A stretch of 64,000 bases of DNA from Blepharisma japonicum. Lineage: Eukaryota > Ciliophora > Heterotrichea > Heterotrichida > Blepharismidae. The notes below the pieces were generated by a model. It saw only the letters and a list, made by a program, of their open reading frames with translations, ran no database searches and had not been told where the DNA came from. Below, piece after piece: positions 30,672 to 42,271 of the stretch; within the stretch, counting starts at the first letter, position 1; each line of letters starts with the position of its first letter. The stretch lies in NCBI GenBank assembly GCA_949751835.1, contig CATKHK010000085.1, positions 1 through 64,000 on the forward strand, read 5' to 3'. The position numbers and the translations under genes were made by a program.

Positions 30672-33600
30672 TTAGGCTTGACTAAAGAATATTCTTGCAC
30701 CTAAGAAGCAATACTTCAATAACTCAAACTCCTGCCTAAACACAATAATTTTTCTGAGAGAAATTTGTTGCATTTTCATGACTTCTTCATTGTTTTTGAT
30801 ATTATTTAATCTTTCTTCTTCTTGCTCAAACTTTTGTTCAACGCTTTCAAACCAATGTAAAGAGTCAAAGTCGTTTTCTTGTTCCAAAATTCTTAAAATA
30901 TAAGCTAAGCCTACAGCAAAGCCATCATCCTATATAAAATTTACAGTAAAGTACATATCGTCTGCTTTTTTCTTCGTAAGCTTGTCTTTAGCGACTAAAA
31001 TGTTTTCTATAAAGCTAATTGTGGCTGCAGGAATTATTAGGTAAAAATATTTTAGATGCTTGGCTTCACTGTTGTTTAGGACACCTTGGAAAGTTTTGAC
31101 AAGAATGCTGAAATATTCGGTATCTTCAGTGAAATTTTTGGTTAAGGAAGCAATAATGTTGTCAAGAACTGTGGTGGCGATATCAGTGGATGGGGAGAAT
31201 TCTTTTGCCAGCTCTGTGAATTCAGGAATTTCTTGGGTATTTGGAATAAATTGAGTTTTAGTCGCTGTTAAATTTAAGCCTGCAGTTTTTATCATACGAA
31301 TCAGCCCAAGTGTATTTCCAATTTGCGTAATTAATTGTCTAAATTTATCAATATAAGTAGCTCCACCTTCAAAAGTCCCAAGTCTTTTAATTTCTTTTAA
31401 GAAAGTTTCTGGCCTATCATAAGGCATCATTTGATTTAATTGATCTCGGTTTGCTTCAAAGAATTTTTTATCTTTGACTAATTGTGAAAAAATGTGGTCA
31501 TCAAAGAGAAATTGTGAAAAAACTTGGAATTTTTTGGCGAGAAGCTTGTAAGTGGTGTTTATTGTACTGTTAATTAAACCAAGCCCATGAGTTCGTAATG
31601 AGTTTGTTATGTGCATAAAGGACACACATCTTACATGCTTATCATCTCCTGATGTAGCTTCCATGAAGAATTGGTTGTGAAGGTTATATTTAAAACCGTT
31701 TACAAAGCTTGGGAGTTTTCGAGTGATTTCCAATAAATCCATACCTTGGTCTAGATGTTTGCTAGGTAAATGCACCTCGCTTAAGACCATATTGTATTTT
31801 TGCTTTGCAAGAGATCTCATCTCTTCATATACTCTTCAGTCGTTAAGGTTCAATGCAGTCATGTTATAAAAAGTTTCATCGAGGTATCCTTCAATTCTTT
31901 TCTTAATATCAATAATTTTTTCACAAAATTGTAAAGGCTGGCTTTCAAGGAACCATGAAAGATTGCTTGACTCTAACGGATTTTGTTTTTCAATTCCACT
32001 TATATATAAGGAATGGATCTGCAAACGTAAATCACTCTCAATCGCCCTTGCCAGTGGCATAATTACCTGATTCACCAGTTCATCTTCTCTATCTTTCAAA
32101 TAATTATCCTTCAAAGACTTTGGATCTTCCATATGTTTGCTTGCCAATAGCTGATAAGCAGAGTCTTCTAGAGCCATGTACAAGTATTTCAACCTATGTA
32201 CATTTGCAGGCTCTGCATATATAAAGCTTAAGAAATGAGTATTTAATTCCTGAATCCAATAAACAAACGAACAGTCCGTCGACCGTTTCAAGTTATCTTG
32301 ATAATCAGCTAAAATTCCAAGTCTCCAAATACAGTCATTTACAATGCTTCTATCATTATCCCTAAGCTCACTTTTCATATCTAAAATCTCATTGGAAAAC
32401 CTCAAAATATCAATTCTTGTAGCATTCATGCACCCTTTTGCCAAATCTTGGACCAATCTATACACATTCATTAAATCTGTCGCTGTTTCCCCTTTTTTCC
32501 CATAATTTTTTTCTCTAATGGTATCAAATGGTCTTATCCCTTCATCAATAATAAGTTTCATGATCCCTCCAAGATTCAGGGCAATAATTTCTTGTTTTCT
32601 TTCTAAAGTCGACGAAATAGCTTTTATGAGCTCTATGGCCTCCATTATTAATGGAATAAAATTAGCTGAAAAAGGAACTCCATGATGCTCATGCAGCGCT
32701 GTATTAGTTTGGACGTAATTTTGAATCTGATAAGCCAATATGAGCCCTTGCAATAATAATTTTCCTTGTGAAGACTGTAATTGTTCTTGAGACCCTGATA
32801 TTGATGATGAAGTGTTCAAAAAGCTCTGCATACGAGAAGACCATAGGGAAAATTTCGTATGCCAAAACTGGACATAATTGCTGAGCTGCTCATCGGATTT
32901 TTGAATAAATTGGGAAATATAAGCATCTGGGTCTTTAGGCTCTAAGGTTATACTTTTTGGTGGTGGAGAGTGCTTCATTAATAGCTCACTTGGGTAAATA
33001 AGGACAAGTCCAGTAATACTGACTGCTGGAGCCTTTTTTTGGAGGCTCCAAAAAGCTTTGAATAATTTTTTATCAAAATCTTTTGGATAGAGTCTTCTAT
33101 ATAAGAAATAGAGACATAAGACGTCAACAACTTGTTTGGACTCTTGCCACTCAAATTGAGTATCAATGGTATTGTAGATTTTATCAAGTTTTATTCTGAA
33201 ATATTGCTGGAATTCAGCTTGCAGCTCTTTATTGCTTGAAATGCCAGGCTCAAATGCTTTTTGGGTTAAGCATACTTGTAAGCAGCTTGCTCCAAGAATG
33301 GTTCTGTCAAGTTGTAAGCAGCATTTTCTCAGCTGTTTTTCTTGTCTTTCATTAATGTTGTATTTCGAAGGGGCTGACTTCACAAATTGCATCATCCTTT
33401 TATAAAGCTCCCAATGGTTAGTCAAATTTTCATTATCAGCGACCACAGCGTCAATAGAAGCTAAAGCTCCTAAAAGCATGCCTAAAGCATCAAAGGCGCA
33501 CATAGGGTGTACATACTTAAATAGCTTTGTATACATATCATGACTTTTAGCTTGTTTTTTATTAAAAAGGCAATGCAGCTGATGCACCATGTTAATAACC

Positions 33601-34067
33601 AAACTATTCAGATATGACAAATTCTCGAAAGTTTCACCTAAAAACCCTATAATTTTTCCAATCATGAGCTCAGCATCGCCTTCTTCAAGTTCTTGGTCTT
33701 GTGGAGTGCCTTCTCCGTAGAAGTTTAAAGCAGGAATTACATTTGTGTCAATATATTCCCTTGCAAGTCTGATTTCTGAGATTAAGTAAGTGAAGACTGT
33801 ATAGACTTTGTTTAAATCGCTGTTACTTGTATTCACCATTTCCAAGATGCCTATTGCTTTTTCAAAGCCCTGATATTCAGTTGCCATAGCTCTAGGATGG
33901 CAAGGTTCTTCTGATTTGATTTTTTGGATTTCGTTGAGTTTTTCTTTATAAAGTGTTATAAGTTCTTTGAATTTTATGAGCTGAAATTCATTAGCCGGCC
34001 TTGACATGGGATTAGAAGCTTTGGATTTGAGATCATCTGTCTCTTCGTCGCTATAGACAGGCTCCAT
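30672..34067 (-). CDS. WASHC4: WASH complex subunit 4 (SWIP / KIAA1033)
   Basis: Exons 34067-30945 and 30929-30672 with a 15-nt intron (minus strand GTAAATTTTATATAG); 1126 residues against about 1170 in human. A TGA at about 31833 is Trp in LNDWRVYEEM, matching ALHDWKTY in animals. Strong family blocks: FIYAEPANVHRLKYLYMALE, HLPSKHLDQGMDLLEI, SLRTHGLGLINSTINTTY, TYIDKFRQLITQIGNTLG and, across the intron, YFTDDGFAVGLAYILR followed by FDSLHWFESVEQKF. SWIP is the scaffold of the WASH complex that drives Arp2/3 actin on endosomes. The intron falls between Thr and DDGF. Confidence 0.96.
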
Positions 34068-34435
34068 TTATTATTCACCAGAAATTATATTGCTTTAATA
34101 GAAGTTGAAGGTATCATTTCAAGATTTTTGAAGGCTTAAAGTGTTGCCAATTATAAAAACGTAAAGAGCATCATGACTTTTACAGTTTTCAAAAAGAAAA
34201 TGTCAAGAAAATATAAAATACTCCAAAAAATTAGAAATTTTACATCATTAATGGTTATCTGCAAATAGTCAAATCTTAAAGAAACGTAAATTTTCTTAAT
34301 CTTTTATTATTTTTCTATCATTATTCACTAATTTACCTTTATTCTCTCTTTTAATTCCCAAATTTCCACACTTGTCTTATTCAATTTATTATAATTAATA
34401 TCAAAATAGCAAGAATCCTCTATTAAATCGTTTTA
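34068..34435. other. spacer between SWIP start and Rab2 stop
   Basis: About 370 bp, AT-rich, no open frame; 5' flank of SWIP and 3' flank of Rab2, both minus strand. Confidence 0.5.
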
Positions 34436-35293
<858 letters not shown>

Positions 35294-35596
35294 TTATAAT
35301 TAAAAAATTGAAATTAATTTCTTTGCTGAAGCATTTATTGATGGTAAACGACTGATAATCATATATGCAAACAGTTTGAATTTTTTGATTTTTATTTTTT
35401 ATTTGCACAATAAATAATCATTTATTTCATATTTTATTCAATTTTGTTGAAATAATTTATAATGTAAACTATATTTAATTTTCCATAAATAACTATAAAT
35501 TATTTTTACCCTTTTTGCATCTATATTTAGCTCGATTTTTTTCCCTTTCATCTTAAAACAAACCAATATTACTTCATATTATTAGGTATTATCAGG

Positions 35597-36101
35597 ATGA
35601 GTACAATTTGTCCCTGCTCAAATAACCTACTGGGTAATGGAAATTGTGAAGTGTATTGCAATGTTTTAGCTTGCAATTGAGATAACGGGGATTGTGATGA
35701 GTCCAAAAATCCTAAAGACATCACAATGATGCTTATTATCATTCTGGTGCCACTCTTTATAGTAATCTTTGTGTAAAAGTTAATGTAGGCTTTGTCTATG
35801 CATTGTAAAATGCCTTCTTAAAAGAAAAAGCAGTTCTAATAGACACTCAGTTTCAATAGTTCAAGAAAGTGATGAATTTATATCAAAGTCAAGCTTTGAA
35901 AAGTATATTTCCTTTTCAGGGTATACAGAAAATTTGTCGAATGACACTATTCTTATATGTCCTATCTGCTTAGCAGAACTACAAAATGATGAAAATATTA
36001 TAATAACAATATGCCTTCATAAATATCATGAAGAATGTATGAATCAATGGATAAAATCATCCAAAAAACATATATGCCCTTGCTGTATGAGAAAAATTTA
36101 A
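35597..36101 (+). CDS. LNR / transmembrane / RING-H2 protein A
   Basis: Exons 35597-35772 and 35789-36101 around a 16-nt intron GTAAAAGTTAATGTAG; 162 residues. Residues 5-33 form a Lin-12/Notch repeat: six Cys and the family's calcium-binding ending CNWDNGDCD, in which Trp is TGA. A membrane helix follows (MMLIIILVPLFIVIFVLCLC), then a RING-H2 finger CPICxxEL...C-x-H-x2-H-x2-C...CPCC. The predicted form is an E3 ubiquitin ligase with a small disulphide-rich outer domain. Unlike C, D and E it shows no signal peptide before the LNR; the helix may act as a type III signal anchor, or an upstream exon is missed. Confidence 0.85.
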
Positions 36102-36266
36102 GCTTAATAAAAATCTAATAAATAAAAGCTGCTTTGCTTCATATATAAAATAATAATGTTTGAAGTTATTTGATACTTTTAAGTTACTTATAAATTTAAT
36201 CTATATTATATTAAATGCATATTAAATGTTTTACTGAAAAATAACCTAACATCTTCATATTTAATT

Positions 36267-36461
36267 ATGCAATCTGGACAATCAGAAACTTGTCCTTGCT
36301 CAAACTATCAATTGGGTAACGGAACATGCAATGAAAGATGTAATACTTTAGAATGTGAATGGGATAATGGCGACTGCAATTTGTCTCGATCCTCCTCTTC
36401 AATTATTACTTGAGTAATAGTAATTTCAACAGTTTTACTTTTCCTTATAGCAACTATGTAA
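36267..36461 (+). CDS. LNR / transmembrane protein B, RING domain missing
   Basis: 64 residues: MQSGQSETCPCSNYQL, the LNR with six Cys and CEWDNGDC, then a membrane helix (ITWVIVISTVLLFLIATM) with TGA as Trp. It stops at the exon 1/intron boundary: the donor GTAAAATTCATTT is still there, matching the intron of B', but the sequence then changes and no acceptor or RING exon follows. It is therefore a 5' truncated-off paralogue, possibly still making a membrane-anchored LNR peptide, or a decaying copy. Confidence 0.6.
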
Positions 36462-36538
36462 AATTCATTTCCTCCCCTTATTGATAACGCGCCAATAAAT
36501 TGATTTTTCCCAAAAAAATTTTTTAAATAGCCTTATAA

Positions 36539-36703
36539 TCGGGTACTAAAGGAGGTAGTAGTGTGTCCGATCATAACTATCAGGTGAATCATTATTCCAA
36601 GCCAACAAATTCTCCCTTCAAATGGCGCAAAGCAGGTCAACCCCCAGGAGTCTTAGAAACTGCATTTACAATATGGCAGTCACTTTACTTATTCTTAATG
36701 TAA
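36539..36703 (+). other. orphan open stretch after truncated gene B
   Basis: A 54-codon stretch open between stops, with coding-like composition (segments NHYSKPTNSPFKWRKAG and LETAFTIWQSLYLF), unlike the AT-rich surroundings. It has no ATG except at its last sense codon. It sits exactly where the RING exon of gene B should be, so it came in with the rearrangement and is probably a fragment of another gene. I recognise no family. Confidence 0.35.
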
Positions 36704-36711
36704 TGTAACCT

Positions 36712-38180
36712 TAGAAGTGAAAATCATAATTAAAATGGATTTCAATTTTATAAGAAATTTCAATGATTTGGATTTGATATTATTTTAAAATTTTTATTGA
36801 TTATGGTAGAGAAATTATAATGATAAAATAAATGAAAAGTAAGATTTCTTTATATTATTTAAAAATTTATGTACAATATAAGAGCAGAAATTACAATTAA
36901 AAATTGAATTAATTTATTTGCTGGCGAATTTGTTAAATCTAAAGACTTGATATTATGAATTCAAATAATTTGAATATATTGATTTTATTTATTTTATTAT
37001 TTTTATGTCATAAGAAAATCATTATTTATTTCATCATTTTAATTTCAGTTCTGTGGAAATAATTTATAAATGATTTATATTTAATTTACCATAAATGACT
37101 ATAAATTATTTTTCCCTTTTGTCCAAAATATATAGCTAAATTTTTTTCGCTTCATCTTAAAATAAACCAATCCTAATTCATATTTCTAGATATTAATTAT
37201 AATGAGTACAGCTTGTCCCTGCTCAAACAACTTGTTAGGTAATGGAAATTGTGAAGTATACTGTGATATTTTAGCTTGCAATTGAGATAAAGGGGATTGC
37301 GATAAGTCCAAGAGTGATACAAACATAACAATGATGCTTATTATCATTCTGGTGCCACTATTTATAATTACTCTTGTGTAATTGTTAATGTAGGCTTTGT
37401 CTTTGCTTTGTAAAATACCTTCTAAAAAGAAAAAGCAGTTCTCATAGAGACTTAGCTTCAATAGCTCAAGAAAGTGATGAATTTATGTCAAAGCCAAGCT
37501 TTGAAAAATATGTTTCTTTTTCAGGATATACAGAAAATTTGTCGAGTGATAGCATTCTTATATGTCCTATCTGCTTAGCAGAATTACAAAAGGATGAAAA
37601 TGTTATAATAACAACATGCCTTCATAAATATCATGAAGAATGCATGAATCAATGGATAAAATCATCCAAAAAACATATATGCCCTTGCTGCATGAGAAAA
37701 ATTTAAGCTCAGAAAAAAATTATTTAATTTTAATCGAGCATATTTAACATACAATAATGCATTTCTCTTTTTAAATTTCACATTTAGATTAAGTATCCTT
37801 TATTAAAGAGTCTTAATAAAAATGTAATAAATAAAAGCTACTTCGTTTCATATATAAAATAATGATGTTTGAAGTTATTTGATACTTTTAAGTTGCTTAT
37901 AAATTTAATCTCTATTATATTAAATAAATATTAAAATGTTTTACTGAAAAATAACCTAACATCTTCATATTTAATTATGCAATCTGGATAATCAGAAACT
38001 TGTCCTTGCTCAAGCTATCAATTGGGTAACGGAACATGCAATGAAAGATGTAATACTTTAGAATGTGAATGGGATAATGGCGACTGCAATTCGTCTCAAT
38101 CCTCCTCTTCAATTATTACTTGAGTAATAGTAATTTCAACAGTTTTATTTTTCCTTATAGCAATTACGTAACATTCATTT
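36712..38180. repeat. segmental duplication, right copy
   Basis: Right copy of the 35110-36473 block: Rab2-type upstream flank (no Rab2 gene beside it), then genes A' and B'. The coding parts of A and A' are nearly identical, the flanks more diverged. The presence of a Rab2 flank without Rab2 gives the direction of copying: the left block is the source. Confidence 0.88.
37202..37706 (+). CDS. LNR / transmembrane / RING-H2 protein A'
   Basis: Exons 37202-37377 and 37394-37706 around a 16-nt intron GTAATTGTTAATGTAG; 162 residues, same exon lengths as gene A. LNR ends CNWDKGDCD (Trp is TGA); the helix is MMLIIILVPLFIITLVLCLC; the RING-H2 has CPICLAEL, CLHKYHEEC and CPCC. Differences from A are mostly conservative, concentrated in the juxtamembrane linker, so both copies look functional. 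Confidence 0.87.
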
Positions 38181-38470
38181 AGAGCTTTCATTTATTTAAT
38201 GAAGCGATATAAAAGACGATTTTATAGAGTTTATCCAAGAATCCTGGAAAACTATGGTTTTGTTGCAAAATGTGCAACAAAAGAATTAATATCGTTTTCA
38301 GTTCAAACTGAAGATGAAACCTGCAATGCCACTTGTGTAATTTGTTTAGAAGAACTCCAAAAAGGAGAAATTAAATTAATTACAAACTGCTCACATGAAT
38401 TTCATGCGAAGTGTATTGATCAGTGGCTTGAATGGTCAGTACATAAATGATGCCCTGCTGTAAGCAGGGA
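37977..38470 (+). pseudogene. LNR / transmembrane / RING-H2 gene B', damaged
   Basis: Paralogue of B with the RING part that B lacks: exon 1 to 38167, a 15-nt intron GTAACATTCATTTAG (38168-38182), then linker and RING (CVICLEEL, CSHEFHAKC). Two faults: codon 5 is TAA where B has CAA, and the last Cys pair of the RING (PCCKQGI before TAA) lies one base out of frame with the rest. Unless another start and a sequencing error explain these, it is a pseudogene. The longer in-frame reading would end later, near 38519, without the last Cys pair. Confidence 0.65.
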
Positions 38471-38776
38471 ATTTAATAATTGATCTTTATTCCTTTTTAG
38501 GAATTATAGCACTTCTTAAATTTTCATTTTGAATTTATACGACACTTAAAATGGCATTATAAAATTTGCGTTTTTAACTAATATCGATTCACCAAATATC
38601 ATTTTTATATATTTATGTCATTTTAAACTAAAATAGCATAATATATTTTTTATGCGTTATAAATTTTTAAAACTAATTTATCATAATTTCTAATCAAATA
38701 AAATTGTTTTATCAATCCAATCATTAGTAATTTTTTATAAATTTGCCCCAAATATTTTCAACTTTCAAGAAAATAA

Positions 38777-39358
38777 ATGGGACATAAATTAATTTTTCTC
38801 TTAGTCCTATTCCCCTATTTTTCAGCACAGCGAAATCATCCTAATTGTCCTTGTTCAGATGCATTATTAAATAACAAACACTGTAATTCAGAATGCAATA
38901 TACGGGCTTGCAATTGAGACTATGGCGACTGTAGCTCAAAAGACAGTTCAGAAATGTTAGAAGTTATTATAATTATCGCTATCATAGGTGGTCTATTAAT
39001 TTTTATGTAATTATTATTTAGATTTGGTGCATGTTTTATTACTTCAAGATTGCGATTATTTGAAAATTCGCATAGAGCAACTATAAATCCTGTTAATATA
39101 AACGACACAACTTTTACCCAGCAAAATCCTTCAAACGAAGCAGTTTTTGCAATTTTTTCAGAAAAAACGAAATATTTAGGACAGCCAATCTGCGCTATTT
39201 GTCTTATGGAGTTCCAAAGAGGAGATCCTATTAGAATCACAAAGTGCCTGCATCTTTTTCATAATGAGTGCATAGAACAATGAATGTTGGCAGCTCCAAA
39301 TCCTAAATGTCCTGATTGCAACAAAGAATGCTCACTTCAAAGCAGTTTTTATCAATAA
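38777..39358 (+). CDS. LNR / transmembrane / RING-H2 protein C
   Basis: Exons 38777-39006 and 39022-39358 around a 15-nt intron GTAATTATTATTTAG; 188 residues. A clear signal peptide (MGHKLIFLLVLFPYFSAQ), then LNR CPCSDALLNNKHC...CNWDYGDC (Trp is TGA), a membrane helix (LEVIIIIAIIGGLLIFM), a linker of about 60 residues, and RING-H2 CAICLMEF, CLHLFHNEC, then W (TGA) and CPDC. This is a type I membrane E3 layout like the PA-TM-RING family but with a Notch-type repeat outside. Confidence 0.9.
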
Positions 39359-39935
39359 AGAAAAAAGCAAAGAAAACAAATTTTGAATTTAAATTTAGTA
39401 TAATTATTAGGAGTATTTAATTAATTATATTAATTAATCAAATATACTGTCTAGAGTTATCTTTACTAAAATGTTTGGGAAAGCAGCCTTTTCTATTTCA
39501 TATAGGATTTAAATAGCATCTCTTGGATAGTAGGCCTGCTTAATTAGATTCAAACATATATAATAGCAATAGCAATTAATTTTGTAATTTTATATTAATC
39601 TTGCATAAATTCATTTCTCTGACCTTTTTTTATACCATCATTTTATTCTTATAGTTTCTAACTAAATGAGTTATGGAAAATTCAAATTGAAATGATTTCT
39701 TATCAAATTATTCATTTTAGACTTGTTTTCAAATACAAATATTTTGGAAAATTCTGGCATTTTAACACTTTTTTTGGTTAAATATTACTAAAGTCTTCTT
39801 AATAATTAAAAATAGAAAATTCTTTTGGAGGAGGCATTATCCCTCTTTTGGATTAATTAAAGAATTGCCTTATTAAATCATATCCCATCATTATAACAAT
39901 ATGTTATGCTTTTTTAAAATCCTTTAATAAATAAA
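39359..39935. other. AT-rich spacer between RING genes C and D
   Basis: About 580 bp, no open frame. Repeated AT-rich words but no clear match to the other spacers of the cluster. Confidence 0.5.
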
Positions 39936-40508
39936 ATGGCTAATTCTCTAATCATAATGCTGGCTTTACTGCCAATTTCACTTTCCCAATACTCATATTC
40001 CAACTGTCCTTGCTCGGCAGAACAATTGCAAAATAAAAAATGTGATCAAGAATGCAATATAAGTGAGTGTAATTGAGATAATGATGAGTGTTCAGCTCAT
40101 GAAGGCTTTGAATATGTTCAAATGATAGTGATATTAAGTGCTGCTATTGGGTTTATTGCAACATTGTAAATTTTATTTAGTTCATTTTTATGCTTTATTT
40201 CAGTAAGGCTAAACTTATTTAGCAATACAAGAAACTCAGGAGCGGCCACTTCTTCAGAAAATCATGTAACAAAGGAGAAGCTAACTGAAGAGGCTCCATC
40301 TACGATTTTTTCAGAAGATACAAAGTACTCTGGGGAGCCAGTTTGTACTATCTGTCTTACTGATTTCAAAAATGGTGACGTAGTTAGAATAACTAAGTGC
40401 ATGCATATTTTTCATTCAATATGCATAGAGGAATGGCTGCTTTCTACGAATCATCCTAAATGTCCTGATTGCAACAAAACTTATGTTTTTCATGAGTTTT
40501 TTCAATAA
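39936..40508 (+). CDS. LNR / transmembrane / RING-H2 protein D
   Basis: Exons 39936-40165 and 40181-40508 around a 15-nt intron GTAAATTTTATTTAG; 185 residues. Signal peptide MANSLIIMLALLPISLSQ; LNR CPCSAEQLQNKKC...CNWDNDEC (Trp is TGA); membrane helix VQMIVILSAAIGFIATL; RING-H2 CTICLTDF, CMHIFHSIC, CPDC; ends FHEFFQ. Exon 1 has exactly the length of that in gene C, and the last residues match gene E (NEFFQ). Confidence 0.9.
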
Positions 40509-41019
40509 ATTGATCAGTATAATAATTATAGCGTATAGTATTGAAAAGAATTGGATCAGTATAATTTTAATGATAATATTTTGAAATAAGCTGTCAAATA
40601 TTTTGAATTTTTCAATAAATAGTATTGATTCTAGTGTTTTAGCGACGCATAAATGAGAGTTTATACATCAAAAATAATTTATTCCATCAAGATGTTCATA
40701 TCAATTAAATTTCGTCCTTAAAAATATAAAAGTTCTTTATAGCTTATCCTTTTATAAGCCGCTTAAAATATTAGCATGAAAGTTAGATCACGATAAATTA
40801 ATACCCCTTTTGAAGTTGTAAAATTTTTACATTATAATTTTCAAGATGTCCAAAAATATGAAATTTTCTCCATCTTAAATAGCCCAGACAATTTTTTTTC
40901 AAAATTCCAATTACATTCTTGCTAATGATAAGCACTTGATATTCATTTATGAGTAAAAAAGCTTTTTAAAATTTAACACAGATATGCTTAAATAAATGTG
41001 GATCTGAGCTCAATATAAA
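40509..41019. other. AT-rich spacer between RING genes D and E
   Basis: About 510 bp without open frames or RNA-like islands. Confidence 0.5.
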
Positions 41020-41607
41020 ATGGTGTTAAATTCAATATTCTTATTTGTCTTACCCCACATATCTTTTCAGCAGCCAGTTTTATCTGGATGTCCCTGTAGT
41101 TATGAACAGCTTCACAATAAAAAGTGTGATGATGAATGTGACATAGACGCATGCGATTACGATAATGGAAGCTGCGATTCTTCAGGAACAGACTTCAATT
41201 ATCTTGACGTCATAATTATTTCGTGTAGCACAGTTGGAGTTATTACTATTTTGTAACATATATTTAGAGCTGTTTGCTGCTATTTGTCAACTAAAATAAA
41301 TTTTTGGGATTGAATCAACAATATAAGAAGACATATAATCCCAGACCGTGACGGAGATAACCACATAACAAAGCGGCAATTGCATCAAGAAGCTTCATTA
41401 TTTATATATACAGAAAATGCTCAGTTTATAGGGGAACCCACTTGTGCAATCTGCCTTATGGATTTTAAAATGAATGATAATGTAAGAATTACAAAATGTA
41501 AGCATATGTTTCATATGGATTGCATAGAGCAGTGACTAGTTAAAGCTAGACGTCCTAAGTGTCCTGATTGCAATAAAGAGTACATTTCTAATGAGTTTTT
41601 TCAATAA
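41020..41607 (+). CDS. LNR / transmembrane / RING-H2 protein E
   Basis: Exons 41020-41252 and 41268-41607 around a 15-nt intron GTAACATATATTTAG; 190 residues. Signal peptide MVLNSIFLFVLPHISFQQ; LNR CPCSYEQLHNKKC...CDYDNGSC, where the usual Trp is Tyr; membrane helix VIIISCSTVGVITIL; RING-H2 CAICLMDF, CKHMFHMDC, W (TGA), CPDC; ends NEFFQ. Last member of the cluster. Confidence 0.9.
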
Positions 41608-42271
41608 TAGTTATACCACTATCAAAATTTAAGAATTCTAAATCGAATTTTATTTAAATTTAAACCTTATATTAATTAAACGAAATTTATAAATTTAATC
41701 AGTCCAGCAGCAATATGATAAAAATAAAACACTGGAATCTAACATTTCTATATTAGGCAATGAATATCCAATATGGAATAATAAAAAAATATATTGTCAG
41801 ATTTTGGTTTCTGCTGAAATTTATCTTATGTAATTAAATCGTTATAGATTTTTATTTATTTGTAAGGAAAGATTATAAATAGATATAATTACAAAATTGA
41901 AAATTCGTAAATAAATGTTTGTAGGTAAACAAAAATTACAAACTTAGGTTTGATGATATATTTTATAATCTTTGTTCAAAATCGCTCAAGTTTTAAATTA
42001 CTATGGGCAAGTATAAATTGATCTGATACTTTCCAAACCTCTATCTGTTCTCTTGATTTATATTATAAGAAAAATCTGAATTTAAACAAGGCAGGCAAAA
42101 TTAAAAATTTGAACTAGTAATTTATTTTTATTAATTAATAAAAAATGAAATTTCTCAAAAAATACCCTTCCTGAACTATAATAAATTTTTAGTAATTTTA
42201 TTTCAATAATTAATTATCTATTCTTTAAAATATTTTAAAATTTAATAATTTATTTTAATTCATCTTAATTC
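41608..42271. other. AT-rich intergenic region after the RING cluster
   Basis: About 660 bp with no open frame in the TGA-Trp code, no GC-rich island and no repeat I can relate to the cluster. Both flanking genes end here. Confidence 0.6.

Noticed and set aside
30672-31820. Separate small gene downstream of SWIP
   Set aside because: A 15-nt intron joins it in frame, and its sequence is the conserved C-terminus of SWIP.
36539-36703. Transposase fragment at the gene B breakpoint
   Set aside because: No DDE, HTH or terminal repeats are visible; kept only as an orphan open segment.
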